DNA from: Photobacterium proteolyticum
GTDB taxonomy: Bacteria > Pseudomonadota > Gammaproteobacteria > Enterobacterales > Vibrionaceae
DNA: 64,000 bases
Assembly (NCBI RefSeq): GCF_001939735.1
Contig: NZ_MJIL01000087.1
Location: 1 to 64,000, forward strand
Direction of reading: 5' to 3'
Shown here: piece after piece, positions 26,497 through 34,918 of the stretch
Layout: the number at the start of each line of letters is the position of its first letter
Numbering within the stretch: position 1 is the stretch's first letter
Program-made: the position numbers and the translations under genes
The notes under the pieces: model-generated
Told to the model about the DNA's origin: nothing
Databases searched by the model: none
Seen by the model: only the letters and a program-made list of their open reading frames with translations

Positions 26497-28897
26497 TCAC
26501 AATCATCCGGCGATGACCCACGAAGAAATGGTCGCCCGGGTCAAAAGGGATCTGAAAACTGGCGTCGGCAAAAGCGTGAAGCATGACAGTGCCAGCAAAC
26601 AGGTTACGGGTGAAGCCGTCTACATCGATGACAGACTTGAGTTTCCGAACCAGCTTCATGTCTATGCCCGCCTGAGTACTCAGGCCCATGCCGTTATCAC
26701 CAAGCTGGATGTTTCACCCTGCTACGAATTTGACGGTGTGGCAATCGCTATCACCAGCAAAGACATCCCGGGCCAGCTTGATATCGGCGCCATTTTACCC
26801 GGCGATCCCCTGCTTGCCGATGGCAAGGTGGAATACTATGGCCAACCGGTTATAGCTGTTGCTGCCAATGATCTGGAGACCGCCCGCAAGGCGGCTCAGG
26901 CGGCCATTATCGAGTACGAACCTTTGCCTGCCATTTTGGACGTCGAAGAGGCCCTTGCCAAAAAGCACTTTGTCACTGAAAGCCACCAGCAAAAGCGCGG
27001 CGACTCTGCAGCTGCCTTGAAAAAAGCTAAACATATTCTGGAGGGTGATATTCATATCGGCGGGCAGGAGCACTTCTATCTGGAAACACAGGTCAGCAGC
27101 GTCATGCCAACCGAAGACGGCGGTGTGATTGTCTATACCTCGACTCAGAACCCCACTGAAGTCCAGAAATTGGTTGGTGAAGTCCTTGGGGTGCCGATGC
27201 ACAAAGTCGTTATTGATATGCGCCGGATGGGCGGCGGCTTTGGTGGCAAGGAAACACAAGCCGCAGCCCCAGCCTGCCTGTCTGCCGTTATCGCGACGCT
27301 AACAGGCCGCCCGACAAAGATGCGCCTGTATCGCAACGAAGATATGACCATGACAGGCAAGCGCCACCCGTTCTACAACCAATACAAGGTTGGGTTTGAT
27401 GATGACGGTCGGATTCAGGGGATCGATATCACCGTTGCCGGTAACTGCGGTTACTCGCCGGATCTGTCCAGCTCCATCGTCGATCGCGCCATGTTCCACT
27501 CCGACAATGCCTATTACCTGGGCGATGCTACAGTCACCGGCCATCGCTGCAAAACCAACACCGCCTCAAATACCGCCTACCGCGGCTTCGGTGGCCCGCA
27601 AGGCATGATGACCATAGAACACATCATGGACGAGATTGCACGCTACCTGATAAAAGACCCGCTCGAGGTCCGCAAGCAGAACTATTACGGCCATGAAGAG
27701 CGCAATGTCACCCACTACTATCAGACAGTGGAGGACAACTTCATCCACGATATCACGGCCCAGCTTGAAGCCAGCAGCGATTATCATCAGCGCCGTAAAG
27801 ACATCGCCGAGTACAACAAAACCAGCCCAATCCTCAAAAAAGGGCTGGCCATCACGCCGGTCAAATTCGGGATATCCTTCACCGCAACGTTTCTGAACCA
27901 GGCCGGTGCCCTAATCCACATCTATACCGACGGCAGTATCCACCTCAATCATGGTGGTACTGAAATGGGCCAGGGTCTCAATACCAAAGTGGCACAGATA
28001 GTGGCGCAGGAGTTTCAGGTCGATATCGACAAGATCCAGATCACCGCCACCAACACCGACAAAGTACCGAATACTTCGCCGACAGCCGCTTCGTCTGGCG
28101 CTGATCTGAACGGCAAGGCGGCACAAAATGCGGCTCAAACCATCAAGCAACGCCTGATTGATTTTGGTGCCGTTCACTTCAAAGTCGACAAGGAAGAGAT
28201 TGTCTTCAAAAATGGCATTGTCCAGATCCGGGATAAATTCATGCCGTTTGAGGAGTTTGTCCAACTGGCCTACTTCAATCAGATTTCGCTTTCGAGTACC
28301 GGCTTCTATCGGACACCAAAAATTTACTACGACCATCAAAAAGCTCGAGGACGTCCCTTTTATTATTATGCGTATGGGGCATCATGTTCAGAGGTAGTCA
28401 TCGACACTCTTACCGGCGAATACAAGATCTTACGAGCAGATATTCTTCATGACGTCGGCGCCTCCCTTAACCCGGCGATTGATATCGGACAAATCGAAGG
28501 CGGGTTCATTCAGGGAGTAGGATGGCTAACTACTGAAGAACTGGTCTGGAATGAACAAGGCCGCTTGATGACCAACGGTCCGGCTAGCTACAAGATCCCT
28601 GCAATAGCCGACATGCCAATCGACTTCCGCACACACCTGCTGGAAAACCGCAGTAATCCGGAAGATACCGTCTTCAATTCCAAAGCCGTGGGTGAGCCCC
28701 CTTTCATGCTGGGTATGTCCGTCTGGAGCGCGTTAAAAGATGCCATTGCCTCTGTTGCCGTCGATGGCGCGATCCCGAAACTCGATACCCCGGCGACGCC
28801 CGAGCGCGTGCTGTGGGCAGTTCAGGCGGTCCAACAACCGCAATATACAGAAGTAACCCAAGAAAACCCTGCAGAGGCCACAACGAACATCAAATAA
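26489..28897 (+). CDS. xdhB: Xanthine dehydrogenase large subunit (molybdopterin)
   Basis: 802 residues, standard for the molybdenum subunit. The a/b hammerhead domain is N-terminal (about 35-145). Molybdopterin-binding motifs follow: GGGFGGKET (about 250), AYRGFGGPQG (about 365), EMGQGLNTK (about 490) and, near the C-terminus, AVGEPPFMLG with the catalytic glutamate. It carries the site where purines are hydroxylated. Its ATG lies inside the 3' end of xdhA, an 8-base overlap that suggests coupled synthesis of the two subunits. The next gene is the maturation factor XdhC. Confidence 0.96.
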   Translation: MSNHNHPAMTHEEMVARVKRDLKTGVGKSVKHDSASKQVTGEAVYIDDRLEFPNQLHVYARLSTQAHAVITKLDVSPCYEFDGVAIAITSKDIPGQLDIGAILPGDPLLADGKVEYYGQPVIAVAANDLETARKAAQAAIIEYEPLPAILDVEEALAKKHFVTESHQQKRGDSAAALKKAKHILEGDIHIGGQEHFYLETQVSSVMPTEDGGVIVYTSTQNPTEVQKLVGEVLGVPMHKVVIDMRRMGGGFGGKETQAAAPACLSAVIATLTGRPTKMRLYRNEDMTMTGKRHPFYNQYKVGFDDDGRIQGIDITVAGNCGYSPDLSSSIVDRAMFHSDNAYYLGDATVTGHRCKTNTASNTAYRGFGGPQGMMTIEHIMDEIARYLIKDPLEVRKQNYYGHEERNVTHYYQTVEDNFIHDITAQLEASSDYHQRRKDIAEYNKTSPILKKGLAITPVKFGISFTATFLNQAGALIHIYTDGSIHLNHGGTEMGQGLNTKVAQIVAQEFQVDIDKIQITATNTDKVPNTSPTAASSGADLNGKAAQNAAQTIKQRLIDFGAVHFKVDKEEIVFKNGIVQIRDKFMPFEEFVQLAYFNQISLSSTGFYRTPKIYYDHQKARGRPFYYYAYGASCSEVVIDTLTGEYKILRADILHDVGASLNPAIDIGQIEGGFIQGVGWLTTEELVWNEQGRLMTNGPASYKIPAIADMPIDFRTHLLENRSNPEDTVFNSKAVGEPPFMLGMSVWSALKDAIASVAVDGAIPKLDTPATPERVLWAVQAVQQPQYTEVTQENPAEATTNIK

Positions 28898-28932
28898 CAA
28901 CAATCAAGATAACAACCGCCAAGGAGTATGAC

Positions 28933-29778
28933 ATGTATAACGATAACTGGATCCATGAACTGGCCAAACTCGATGAACAAGGTGAAGCCTGTGTCATGGT
29001 AACGGTACTGGCCGACAAGGGCTCTGTCCCGCGCGATGCCGGAACCAAAATGCTCGTTACCCGAAACACTATTGTGGCAACCATTGGCGGTGGTCATCTT
29101 GAGCACAAAGCAGTAAAAATGGCACGCGACATGCTTCTAATGGGAGACAGGCATACCAAAGTTGAACATTTCAACTTAGGCGCCCGCCTTGGTCAGTGCT
29201 GTGGGGGCATGGCAACGCTCAGTTTCGAGCCTATCGGCCACCAGCAAAACCACTTGGTGCTTTTCGGTGCCGGTCATGTTGCCAAAGCATTGCTCCATAT
29301 TGTGGCAACCCTGCCCTTCCGTGTGACATGGATTGACCAGCGGGAGCACGAGTTCCCGGAAGAGTTACCAACCGGAGTGAAAAAACTGGTCTCCGATGAT
29401 CCCGTGGCCGAGGTCAAAGATATGCCCGCCAACAGCTACTACTTGGTCATGACCCACAACCACCAGCTGGATTTTGATCTCGCCAAGGCAATTCTCAACA
29501 GAAATGATACCGCCTACTTCGGCATGATAGGGTCACTGACCAAAAGGAAAAAATTCGACTACCGATTAACAGAGCGCGGCTACAGTCAGGAAACGATCGA
29601 GCAAATGACCTGCCCGATCGGAATCAGTGCCGTAAAAGGAAAACACCCGGCAGAAATTGCTGTGTCGGTCGCTGGCGAGTTGATTGCCCATTATCAGGGA
29701 GTCCCCATGGAGCAAAAACGCCCGACAAGTACCACAGCAGCAGAACCGGCAACTCAGGCGAGCAATAACAGTGCCTGA
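28933..29778 (+). CDS. xdhC: Xanthine dehydrogenase accessory protein XdhC
   Basis: About 281 residues. The N-terminal XdhC/CoxI domain has AKGSVPRDAGTKMLV-type and TIGGGHLEHKAV segments, followed by a CCGG-type motif (GQCCGGMATL). The C-terminal Rossmann domain starts at LFGAGHVAKAL (about 115) and includes MTHNHQLD and GMIGSLTKRKKF. It binds the molybdenum cofactor, has it sulfurated and inserts it into XdhB. The frame opens further left inside xdhB, but the ATG at 28933 with AAGGAGT 5 bases upstream is the real start. It lies 35 bases after xdhB in the same operon. Confidence 0.94.
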   Translation: MYNDNWIHELAKLDEQGEACVMVTVLADKGSVPRDAGTKMLVTRNTIVATIGGGHLEHKAVKMARDMLLMGDRHTKVEHFNLGARLGQCCGGMATLSFEPIGHQQNHLVLFGAGHVAKALLHIVATLPFRVTWIDQREHEFPEELPTGVKKLVSDDPVAEVKDMPANSYYLVMTHNHQLDFDLAKAILNRNDTAYFGMIGSLTKRKKFDYRLTERGYSQETIEQMTCPIGISAVKGKHPAEIAVSVAGELIAHYQGVPMEQKRPTSTTAAEPATQASNNSA

Positions 29779-29797
29779 GCGATAAAGGAATAGCACC

Positions 29798-31135
29798 ATG
29801 ACAACGGAAAAAATCGCGTATCGCGCATCCATCTTACACAGTATTGCCGACCCGAAAGATGTCGGCCTGGAAAAGAGCTATCAATATTTTGAAGATGGCA
29901 TGATCGTGGTTGAAAACGGCCATATCGTGGATATCGGCGAGGCTGAACAGGTTCAGGCTCGCCACCCAAGTAACATAGAGACCGTGAAGTTTGAAAACAA
30001 GCTGCTCACCTCCGGGTTTATCGACACACATATTCACTACCCGCAAACAGGCATGATTGCCTCCTACGGCGAACAGCTACTCGACTGGCTGGAAAATTAC
30101 ACCTTTCCGGAAGAGCTCCGCTTTAAAAATCCTGTCTATGCCCAGAAAGTGGCCTCGTTGTTTTTGGATGAACTGGCCAGCAACGGAACAACAACCGCGC
30201 TGGTTTTCGGCACCGTTCATAAAGAATCGGTCTATGTGTTTTTTGAGGAAGCCGAAAAACGCAAGCTGCGGATGATTGCCGGCAAGGTACTGATGGACAG
30301 AAATGCACCCGAGTACCTCACTGATACGCCGGAATCCGGCTACCTGGATTCCAAGGAGCTTATCGAACGCTGGCATAACCGGGGGCGATTGTTATATGCC
30401 GTCACCCCGCGGTTTGCCCCAACCAGTACCGATGCCCAGCTCGAAACCGTTGGCAGGCTACTCAAAGAATACCCAAACGTATTTATGCACACGCACTTGT
30501 CGGAGAACAAAAAAGAGATTGAGTGGGTCATGGAGCTCTTCCCTGACAGAGACAACTACCTTGATGTCTACGATCATTTCGGCATGTTGCATGAGCGCTC
30601 GGTGTTTGCCCATGGTATCCACCTGTCAGACTGTGAATGCCAACGTTTGTCCGAAAGCGGCTCGGCAATCTCATTCTGCCCCACTTCCAACCTTTTCCTC
30701 GGCTCAGGGTTGCTCAACCTGCCGAAGCTGGAGAAGTTTAATATCAATGTCGGGATGGGAACTGATGTCGGTGCAGGTACCAGCTTTTCACTGCTACAGA
30801 CCATGAGCGAAGCATACAAAATCATGCAGCTTCAGCAGGAGAAACTGCACCCGCTGAAATCGCTGTTTCTGGCCACGCTGGGTGGCGCCCGTGCACTGCG
30901 TCTTGAAGATAAAATCGGCAACCTCGAAGTTGGCAAAGAAGCGGATTTCGTAGTTCTCGATCTGCACGCTACCCAGTTGATGCGTTTTCGTATGAACCAG
31001 GCGAAGAATCTGGAAGAAAAACTGTTCGTCCTGATGAGCCTGGGAGATGACAGAACGGTTAGCCAAACCTATATCTACGGTGAAAAGGCCTACGATATCA
31101 ACGGACAGCACTCTGACCAAAAAATAGCCGTGTAA
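29798..31135 (+). CDS. guaD: Guanine deaminase
   Basis: 445 residues, amidohydrolase fold. Metal ligands are H78 and H80 in GFIDTHIHYPQ, a later histidine in MHTHLSEN, HGIHLSDCE, and the aspartate in GMGTDVGAGTSFSLL. It deaminates guanine to xanthine, feeding the XdhAB enzyme encoded just upstream. AAGGAA precedes the ATG, and the gene begins 19 bases after xdhC, so it is the fourth gene of the xdh operon. No membrane segments. The SYGEQLLDWLENYTFP block is specific to guanine deaminases and rules out the related S-adenosylhomocysteine deaminases. Confidence 0.96.
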   Translation: MTTEKIAYRASILHSIADPKDVGLEKSYQYFEDGMIVVENGHIVDIGEAEQVQARHPSNIETVKFENKLLTSGFIDTHIHYPQTGMIASYGEQLLDWLENYTFPEELRFKNPVYAQKVASLFLDELASNGTTTALVFGTVHKESVYVFFEEAEKRKLRMIAGKVLMDRNAPEYLTDTPESGYLDSKELIERWHNRGRLLYAVTPRFAPTSTDAQLETVGRLLKEYPNVFMHTHLSENKKEIEWVMELFPDRDNYLDVYDHFGMLHERSVFAHGIHLSDCECQRLSESGSAISFCPTSNLFLGSGLLNLPKLEKFNINVGMGTDVGAGTSFSLLQTMSEAYKIMQLQQEKLHPLKSLFLATLGGARALRLEDKIGNLEVGKEADFVVLDLHATQLMRFRMNQAKNLEEKLFVLMSLGDDRTVSQTYIYGEKAYDINGQHSDQKIAV

Positions 31136-31194
31136 GCCAATACCAGCACTAAACAAGGACTTTTCTGGCTGCCTGGCAGCCAGTCACACTAACC

Positions 31195-31536
31195 ATGAGC
31201 ACTGAATTTATGTCTGATAACAAGAATACACAAACTCGCGTCACGACCGTATTACAGCGCATGAGTGAAATGGTCAGCAAGGACGCCAGATATGCCGACA
31301 TCTTTGCCGGCGAGCTAAACACCATGCTAGAGAAGATTAAACAACAAGACGGATTCGGTGAGCAGGCCGAATATGACCCGCGAGGAGACGGCCGCGAGGG
31401 TACGTTCAGCCTGGATTACGTTGCCGGTATTGACGATGACTGCCCTCATGGCATACCTACGACTCATGATTGTGAGCTTCGGATTCAGCACGGCGTCTGT
31501 GCCGGTTGCGGCCGCCAGACTGTTTATCCCAAGTAG
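31195..31536 (+). CDS. Small unknown protein with C-terminal Cys/His motif, end of the xdh operon
   Basis: 113 residues, not recognised. The N-terminal half is helical and charged. The last 35 residues hold CPHG, THDC and GVCAGCGR, so three or four cysteines and two histidines that could bind a metal. No signal peptide or membrane segment. It begins about 60 bases after guaD in the same direction with no terminator between, so it probably shares the purine-induced transcript. An internal ATG at 31210 (MSDNKN) is an equally good start, and neither has a strong Shine-Dalgarno. A role in molybdenum-enzyme maturation or purine use is a guess from position only. Confidence 0.68.
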   Translation: MSTEFMSDNKNTQTRVTTVLQRMSEMVSKDARYADIFAGELNTMLEKIKQQDGFGEQAEYDPRGDGREGTFSLDYVAGIDDDCPHGIPTTHDCELRIQHGVCAGCGRQTVYPK

Positions 31537-31879
31537 AGTCACAGCTCCAGTAACAACACAGGAGCCTGCTCACTGAGCCGTCTCCTGTATTACGGTTAAT
31601 CTATTTTATCCAAACAAACAATCTTATCTGGACGATAAAAGCACTTTGAGTAACAATTATAACTAATAAGCAGCCCTGTCTTTTATCCACATGCTATATA
31701 TGATCTTAGCCCCCTATCTAGTTTGATTATGCGAAAAAAACAAATCAATAATCATCATATCCTCCTAACCAAACATACTCCCTCTAAAGCACCAAGCGTG
31801 TATATAAAATAAGACATCATGGTATGAGTTACCTTCTATGATAGATATACCAGTCATACGTAGTTGGATAATACTCAAC
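31537..31879. other. AT-rich gap before the DUF2235-amidase pair
   Basis: About 340 bases. Base composition drops sharply from the GC-richer xdh operon. No terminator is obvious for the operon to the left and no repeat or attachment site is recognised. The promoter for the next pair must lie here. Confidence 0.4.
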
Positions 31880-32956
31880 ATGAAAAAAATAATTATATGT
31901 TTTGATGGAACTGGAAATGAACCCAAAGATGCAGAACAGAAAATCTCATCAAATGGAAAACTAAAAGATAACAACATATCAAATGTCCTAAAATTACACT
32001 TACTATCTGGAGGAAATATTGAGAACACATCAAATCACTTTACTGATCAGGTTTCATTCTACTATTCTGGTGTAGGAACTAGGGGGAACTTCTTAAGGCG
32101 GTTAGTAAAAAAAGCAATTGCTTTAGATGCGCCACAAAAGATAATGAAGGAAGCTCAAAGAGACATAGAGAAAAAATATAGGAAGAATGATAGCTTATAT
32201 ATCTTTGGATTTAGCCGTGGAGCAGCAATCGCAAGAATGTTCGCTTCAAATCTTTATAAATATGGGTTGCAAGATACCGACGGTGAACTTGATTCTAATC
32301 CTAAAATTGAGATGCTTGGAGTTTGGGATACTGTCGCATCATTTGGTAAACTAAACATAATATCAAAGAATCGCCCTATTTCAGATGTTATTTTTGAGGA
32401 TAACAGAATCTCTCCTGCAATTAGAAATGCTTACCACCTTGTTTCAATAGACGAGAACCGTTTAGCATTCAGGCCTACTCTCATGAATCATCAGGATAAT
32501 ATACAAGAGGTATGGTTCCCTGGTGTTCATAGCAATATAGGAGGAGGATATAAGCAAAGTGGTCTATCTGATATCACACTCGATTTTATGCTTAACGCCG
32601 GAAAAAATCACGATTTAGAGTTCTTGTCTGTTAAAGATATTCCTAATAATAACTTACAAGGGATAGACCAGCACGGTGACATGATAACAATTGATAGGGA
32701 TGATATTTTATATAGCCCTAACAGTAAAGGAAAACTACATAAGCATAAAGAATTTTGGCGAAAAGGTATTAAGAAGTTCATCATGGCTCCAAGAGATGTT
32801 GTCGTTGTTAAAAATAACATCGTATCAAACCAACTTCCAATAGTTCACTATTCTGCAATTGAAAGAATGAACCACAAAAGGAAATATAAGCCATATTCAT
32901 TATTAGATGAAGACTATCTAATTCTTGATGAACATGGAAATATACAATCAAAATAA
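31880..32956 (+). CDS. DUF2235 alpha/beta-hydrolase (Tle1-like phospholipase family)
   Basis: About 358 residues. It begins with the family's hallmark FDGTGNEP (residues 8-15), followed by the nucleophile elbow GFSRGAA with Ser112, an aspartate in GVWDTVAS (D150) and a histidine in WFPGVHSNIGGG (H216). These form a complete Ser-Asp-His triad. DUF2235 includes type VI secretion phospholipase effectors of the Tle1 kind. No signal peptide is seen. The frame opens at 31838, but the ATG at 31880 (MKKIIICFDGTG) fits the family start. The gene is far more AT-rich than its neighbours and is followed 38 bases later by an amidase gene. No VgrG, PAAR or immunity gene is visible. Function here is inferred from family only. 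Confidence 0.82.
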   Translation: MKKIIICFDGTGNEPKDAEQKISSNGKLKDNNISNVLKLHLLSGGNIENTSNHFTDQVSFYYSGVGTRGNFLRRLVKKAIALDAPQKIMKEAQRDIEKKYRKNDSLYIFGFSRGAAIARMFASNLYKYGLQDTDGELDSNPKIEMLGVWDTVASFGKLNIISKNRPISDVIFEDNRISPAIRNAYHLVSIDENRLAFRPTLMNHQDNIQEVWFPGVHSNIGGGYKQSGLSDITLDFMLNAGKNHDLEFLSVKDIPNNNLQGIDQHGDMITIDRDDILYSPNSKGKLHKHKEFWRKGIKKFIMAPRDVVVVKNNIVSNQLPIVHYSAIERMNHKRKYKPYSLLDEDYLILDEHGNIQSK

Positions 32957-32994
32957 ACAACTCCAACTTTCATAGTTTGTAATGAGGTATAAAA

Positions 32995-33525
32995 ATGAAA
33001 AAATGTGCCTTAGTCATTGGACATAAAAAACAGTCACCTGGAGCTCTCAACAAATCATCAGGAACAACAGAGTTTGCCTTTAACGAACAACTTGCATTAG
33101 ATATTGAAGAGAGAGTAAGCGGAGTAAATGTACAACGTATATATAGACGTACCTATCGTACTTTACCTACGGATATTAATGAGCTCAACCCAGACTTTAT
33201 TATCAGCTTACATTGTAATGCCTTTAATGAGTCAGTATCAGGAACAGAGGTACTCTACTACCATCGTTCAAAAAAAGGAAAACGAATAGCTAGCATTTTA
33301 AATGATCATTTAGTGGATGCTCTTGAACTAAATGACCGAGGAGTTAAACCTAAAACATCAGAGGATAGAGGAGGCTACCTACTTAAACATACAACCGCCC
33401 CCTGCCTTATTGCAGAACCATTTTTTATAGATAACAACAAAGATTTTCAGGTTGTAAATGACAAAAGAGAGGGGCTAATTACAGCCTATGTCAATGCTAT
33501 TCAATCAATTTCAAAATCACTATAG
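32995..33525 (+). CDS. N-acetylmuramoyl-L-alanine amidase (Amidase_3 family)
   Basis: 176 residues, just the catalytic domain. The zinc-site residues of Amidase_3 are all present: H10 (VIGHKK), E26 (TTEFAFN), H73 (SLHCNAF) and the catalytic E141 (LIAEPFFID). It would cleave the bond between N-acetylmuramic acid and the stem peptide of peptidoglycan. There is no signal peptide, binding domain or AMIN domain, unlike AmiA-C, so export would need another route such as lysis or a type VI system. AGGT precedes the ATG by about 6 bases. It shares low GC and direction with the DUF2235 gene, and the pair looks like one acquired unit. Confidence 0.85.
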   Translation: MKKCALVIGHKKQSPGALNKSSGTTEFAFNEQLALDIEERVSGVNVQRIYRRTYRTLPTDINELNPDFIISLHCNAFNESVSGTEVLYYHRSKKGKRIASILNDHLVDALELNDRGVKPKTSEDRGGYLLKHTTAPCLIAEPFFIDNNKDFQVVNDKREGLITAYVNAIQSISKSL

Positions 33526-33866
33526 TAATAAGCAAGTAATATATCTATAACCAATTACTACGCGTCTCCAAATATACAGAATGCTATGCCTATCATCCCT
33601 CTCTGCAGGGATGATAGCCCAATTGACAATCCAAAATACCATCTATAACAACGGTTCAGTCAGAGAACCATATTATGATTGCCATTCACCATATAGCCTT
33701 AATCACAGTGATAATGATTACAATTATCGTGCAATTTCTCCTATTCAACCAGTTATTCATCAATAAGCCACTTTTCCGCAATCTATCTCACACTGATATA
33801 AATCAGCGCCTATGCTTAAACTTGGCAAAAACAATATTTATATGTGCCACTTATGGAGGAAGTATT
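33526..33866. other. Intergenic region before the bacterioferritin operon
   Basis: About 340 bases. CTATCATCCC (33590-33599) pairs perfectly with GGGATGATAG (33608-33617), a strong stem without a T-tract that may mark the end of the AT-rich pair. A Fur-box-like sequence follows at 33710. The frame of the first bacterioferritin gene stays open into this region, but the coding start is at 33867. Confidence 0.55.
33710..33728. promoter_or_regulatory. Fur-box-like site upstream of the bacterioferritin genes
   Basis: GATAATGATTACAATTATC matches the 19-base Fur consensus GATAATGATAATCATTATC at 16 of 19 positions. It lies about 140 bases before the first bacterioferritin start and predicts iron-dependent control. 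Confidence 0.7.
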
Positions 33867-34331
33867 ATGCAAGGCAAGACCCAAGTACTCAGTTACTTGA
33901 ATCAGGTGCTTACCGTAGAGCTAACTTCGATTAACCAGTATTTTCTGCATGCGAGAATTTTCAGAAACTGGGGGCTGGATGAGCTGAACGAGAAAGAATA
34001 TAAAAAATCAATCAAAGACATGAAGCAAGCTGACGATCTGATTGAACGTATTCTGTTCCTCGAAGGGCTTCCCAACCTGCAACACCTCGAGAAGTTACGG
34101 ATAGGTGAAGACGCCGAAGAAATGCTTCAATGTGATCTTGCACTGGAGATGGAACAGTTGGCACTGCTGCGAGAAGCCATTGCTTTTTGTGAAACCGAGG
34201 CCGATTTCGTCAGCCGGGAGTTACTGGAAGACATCCTGGCCTATGAAGAAGAGTATGTCGACTGGATTGAAACTCAGCAGGAACTGATTCGTAACATTGG
34301 CATTGAAAATTATCTGCAATCTCAAATGTAG
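33867..34331 (+). CDS. bfr: Bacterioferritin, haem-binding type subunit lacking the ferroxidase centre
   Basis: 154 residues. The start ATG at 33867 has TGGAGGA 6 bases upstream; the frame opens further left but that part is non-coding. By alignment to E. coli Bfr, E18, Y25, E94 and E127 are kept, but E51 is D, H54 is Q and H130 is Y, so the di-iron ferroxidase site is broken. The haem-ligand Met52 is kept (KDMKQAD). This is the pattern of the haem-binding subunit in two-subunit bacterioferritins, which form mixed 24-mers that store iron in the cytoplasm. The partner gene starts 16 bases downstream. Confidence 0.93.
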   Translation: MQGKTQVLSYLNQVLTVELTSINQYFLHARIFRNWGLDELNEKEYKKSIKDMKQADDLIERILFLEGLPNLQHLEKLRIGEDAEEMLQCDLALEMEQLALLREAIAFCETEADFVSRELLEDILAYEEEYVDWIETQQELIRNIGIENYLQSQM

Positions 34332-34347
34332 AAAATAGGTGACGCAT

Positions 34348-34815
34348 ATGAAAGGTAATAGCAAAATCATCGGCACGCTCAACGCATTATTGGCCGGAGA
34401 GCTCACCGCAATGGATCAATACTTTATCCATTCCCGCATGTATCAGGACTGGGGGCTGGAGAAGTTATATGAACGCATTGACCATGAATTTGACGATGAA
34501 AAAGGCCATGCATCCCGCCTTATTGAACGAATTCTATTTCTCGAAGGCACGCCGGATATGACCAAGCGTGAAGATCTCAAGATTGGCAAAGACGTACCCG
34601 AAATGCTTGAAAATGATCTGCTGCTGGAATATTCCGTCGACAAGGCGCTCAAAGAAGCAATCAAGGTCTGTGAAGAAGAGCAGGACTATCAGTCACGCGA
34701 AATCCTTGAGGTCATGCTAGCGGATACCGAAGAAGATCACGCCTACTGGCTTGAGAAGCAGCTGGGGCTGATTAAGAAAGTCGGCCTGCAAAACTACCTC
34801 CAGTCGCAAATGTAA
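34348..34815 (+). CDS. bfr: Bacterioferritin, ferroxidase-type subunit lacking the haem methionine
   Basis: 155 residues. All ferroxidase ligands are present: E18, Y25, E51, H54, E94, E127 and H130 (DDEKGHASR and DTEEDHAYW). The haem-ligand position 52 is Lys, not Met. So this subunit oxidises Fe(II) but should not bind haem between like subunits, the reverse of the gene upstream. The start at 34348 (MKGNSK) is preferred over 34339, because it gives the usual N-terminus and AGGTGA lies about 6 bases upstream. The two genes form one operon ended by a hairpin at 34833. Confidence 0.94.
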   Translation: MKGNSKIIGTLNALLAGELTAMDQYFIHSRMYQDWGLEKLYERIDHEFDDEKGHASRLIERILFLEGTPDMTKREDLKIGKDVPEMLENDLLLEYSVDKALKEAIKVCEEEQDYQSREILEVMLADTEEDHAYWLEKQLGLIKKVGLQNYLQSQM

Positions 34816-34832
34816 TTCCCAGATAAAGCGAG

Positions 34833-34875
34833 TACAACCGAGCGGTTACCCCCCTCGGTTGTATCACTCTTTCTT
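34833..34875 (+). terminator. Intrinsic terminator of the bacterioferritin operon
   Basis: TACAACCGAG at 34833-34842 pairs with CTCGGTTGTA at 34854-34863, followed by TCACTCTTTCTT. The T-tract is interrupted. Confidence 0.72.
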
Positions 34876-34918
34876 GAAGCCACAAAGTTGCTAGATAATT
34901 ACTGATTATAGAGCTTGT

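Noticed and set aside
30303-30806. 167-codon plus-strand frame inside guaD
   Set aside because: It lies in an alternate frame of guanine deaminase, whose motifs are all in the main frame.
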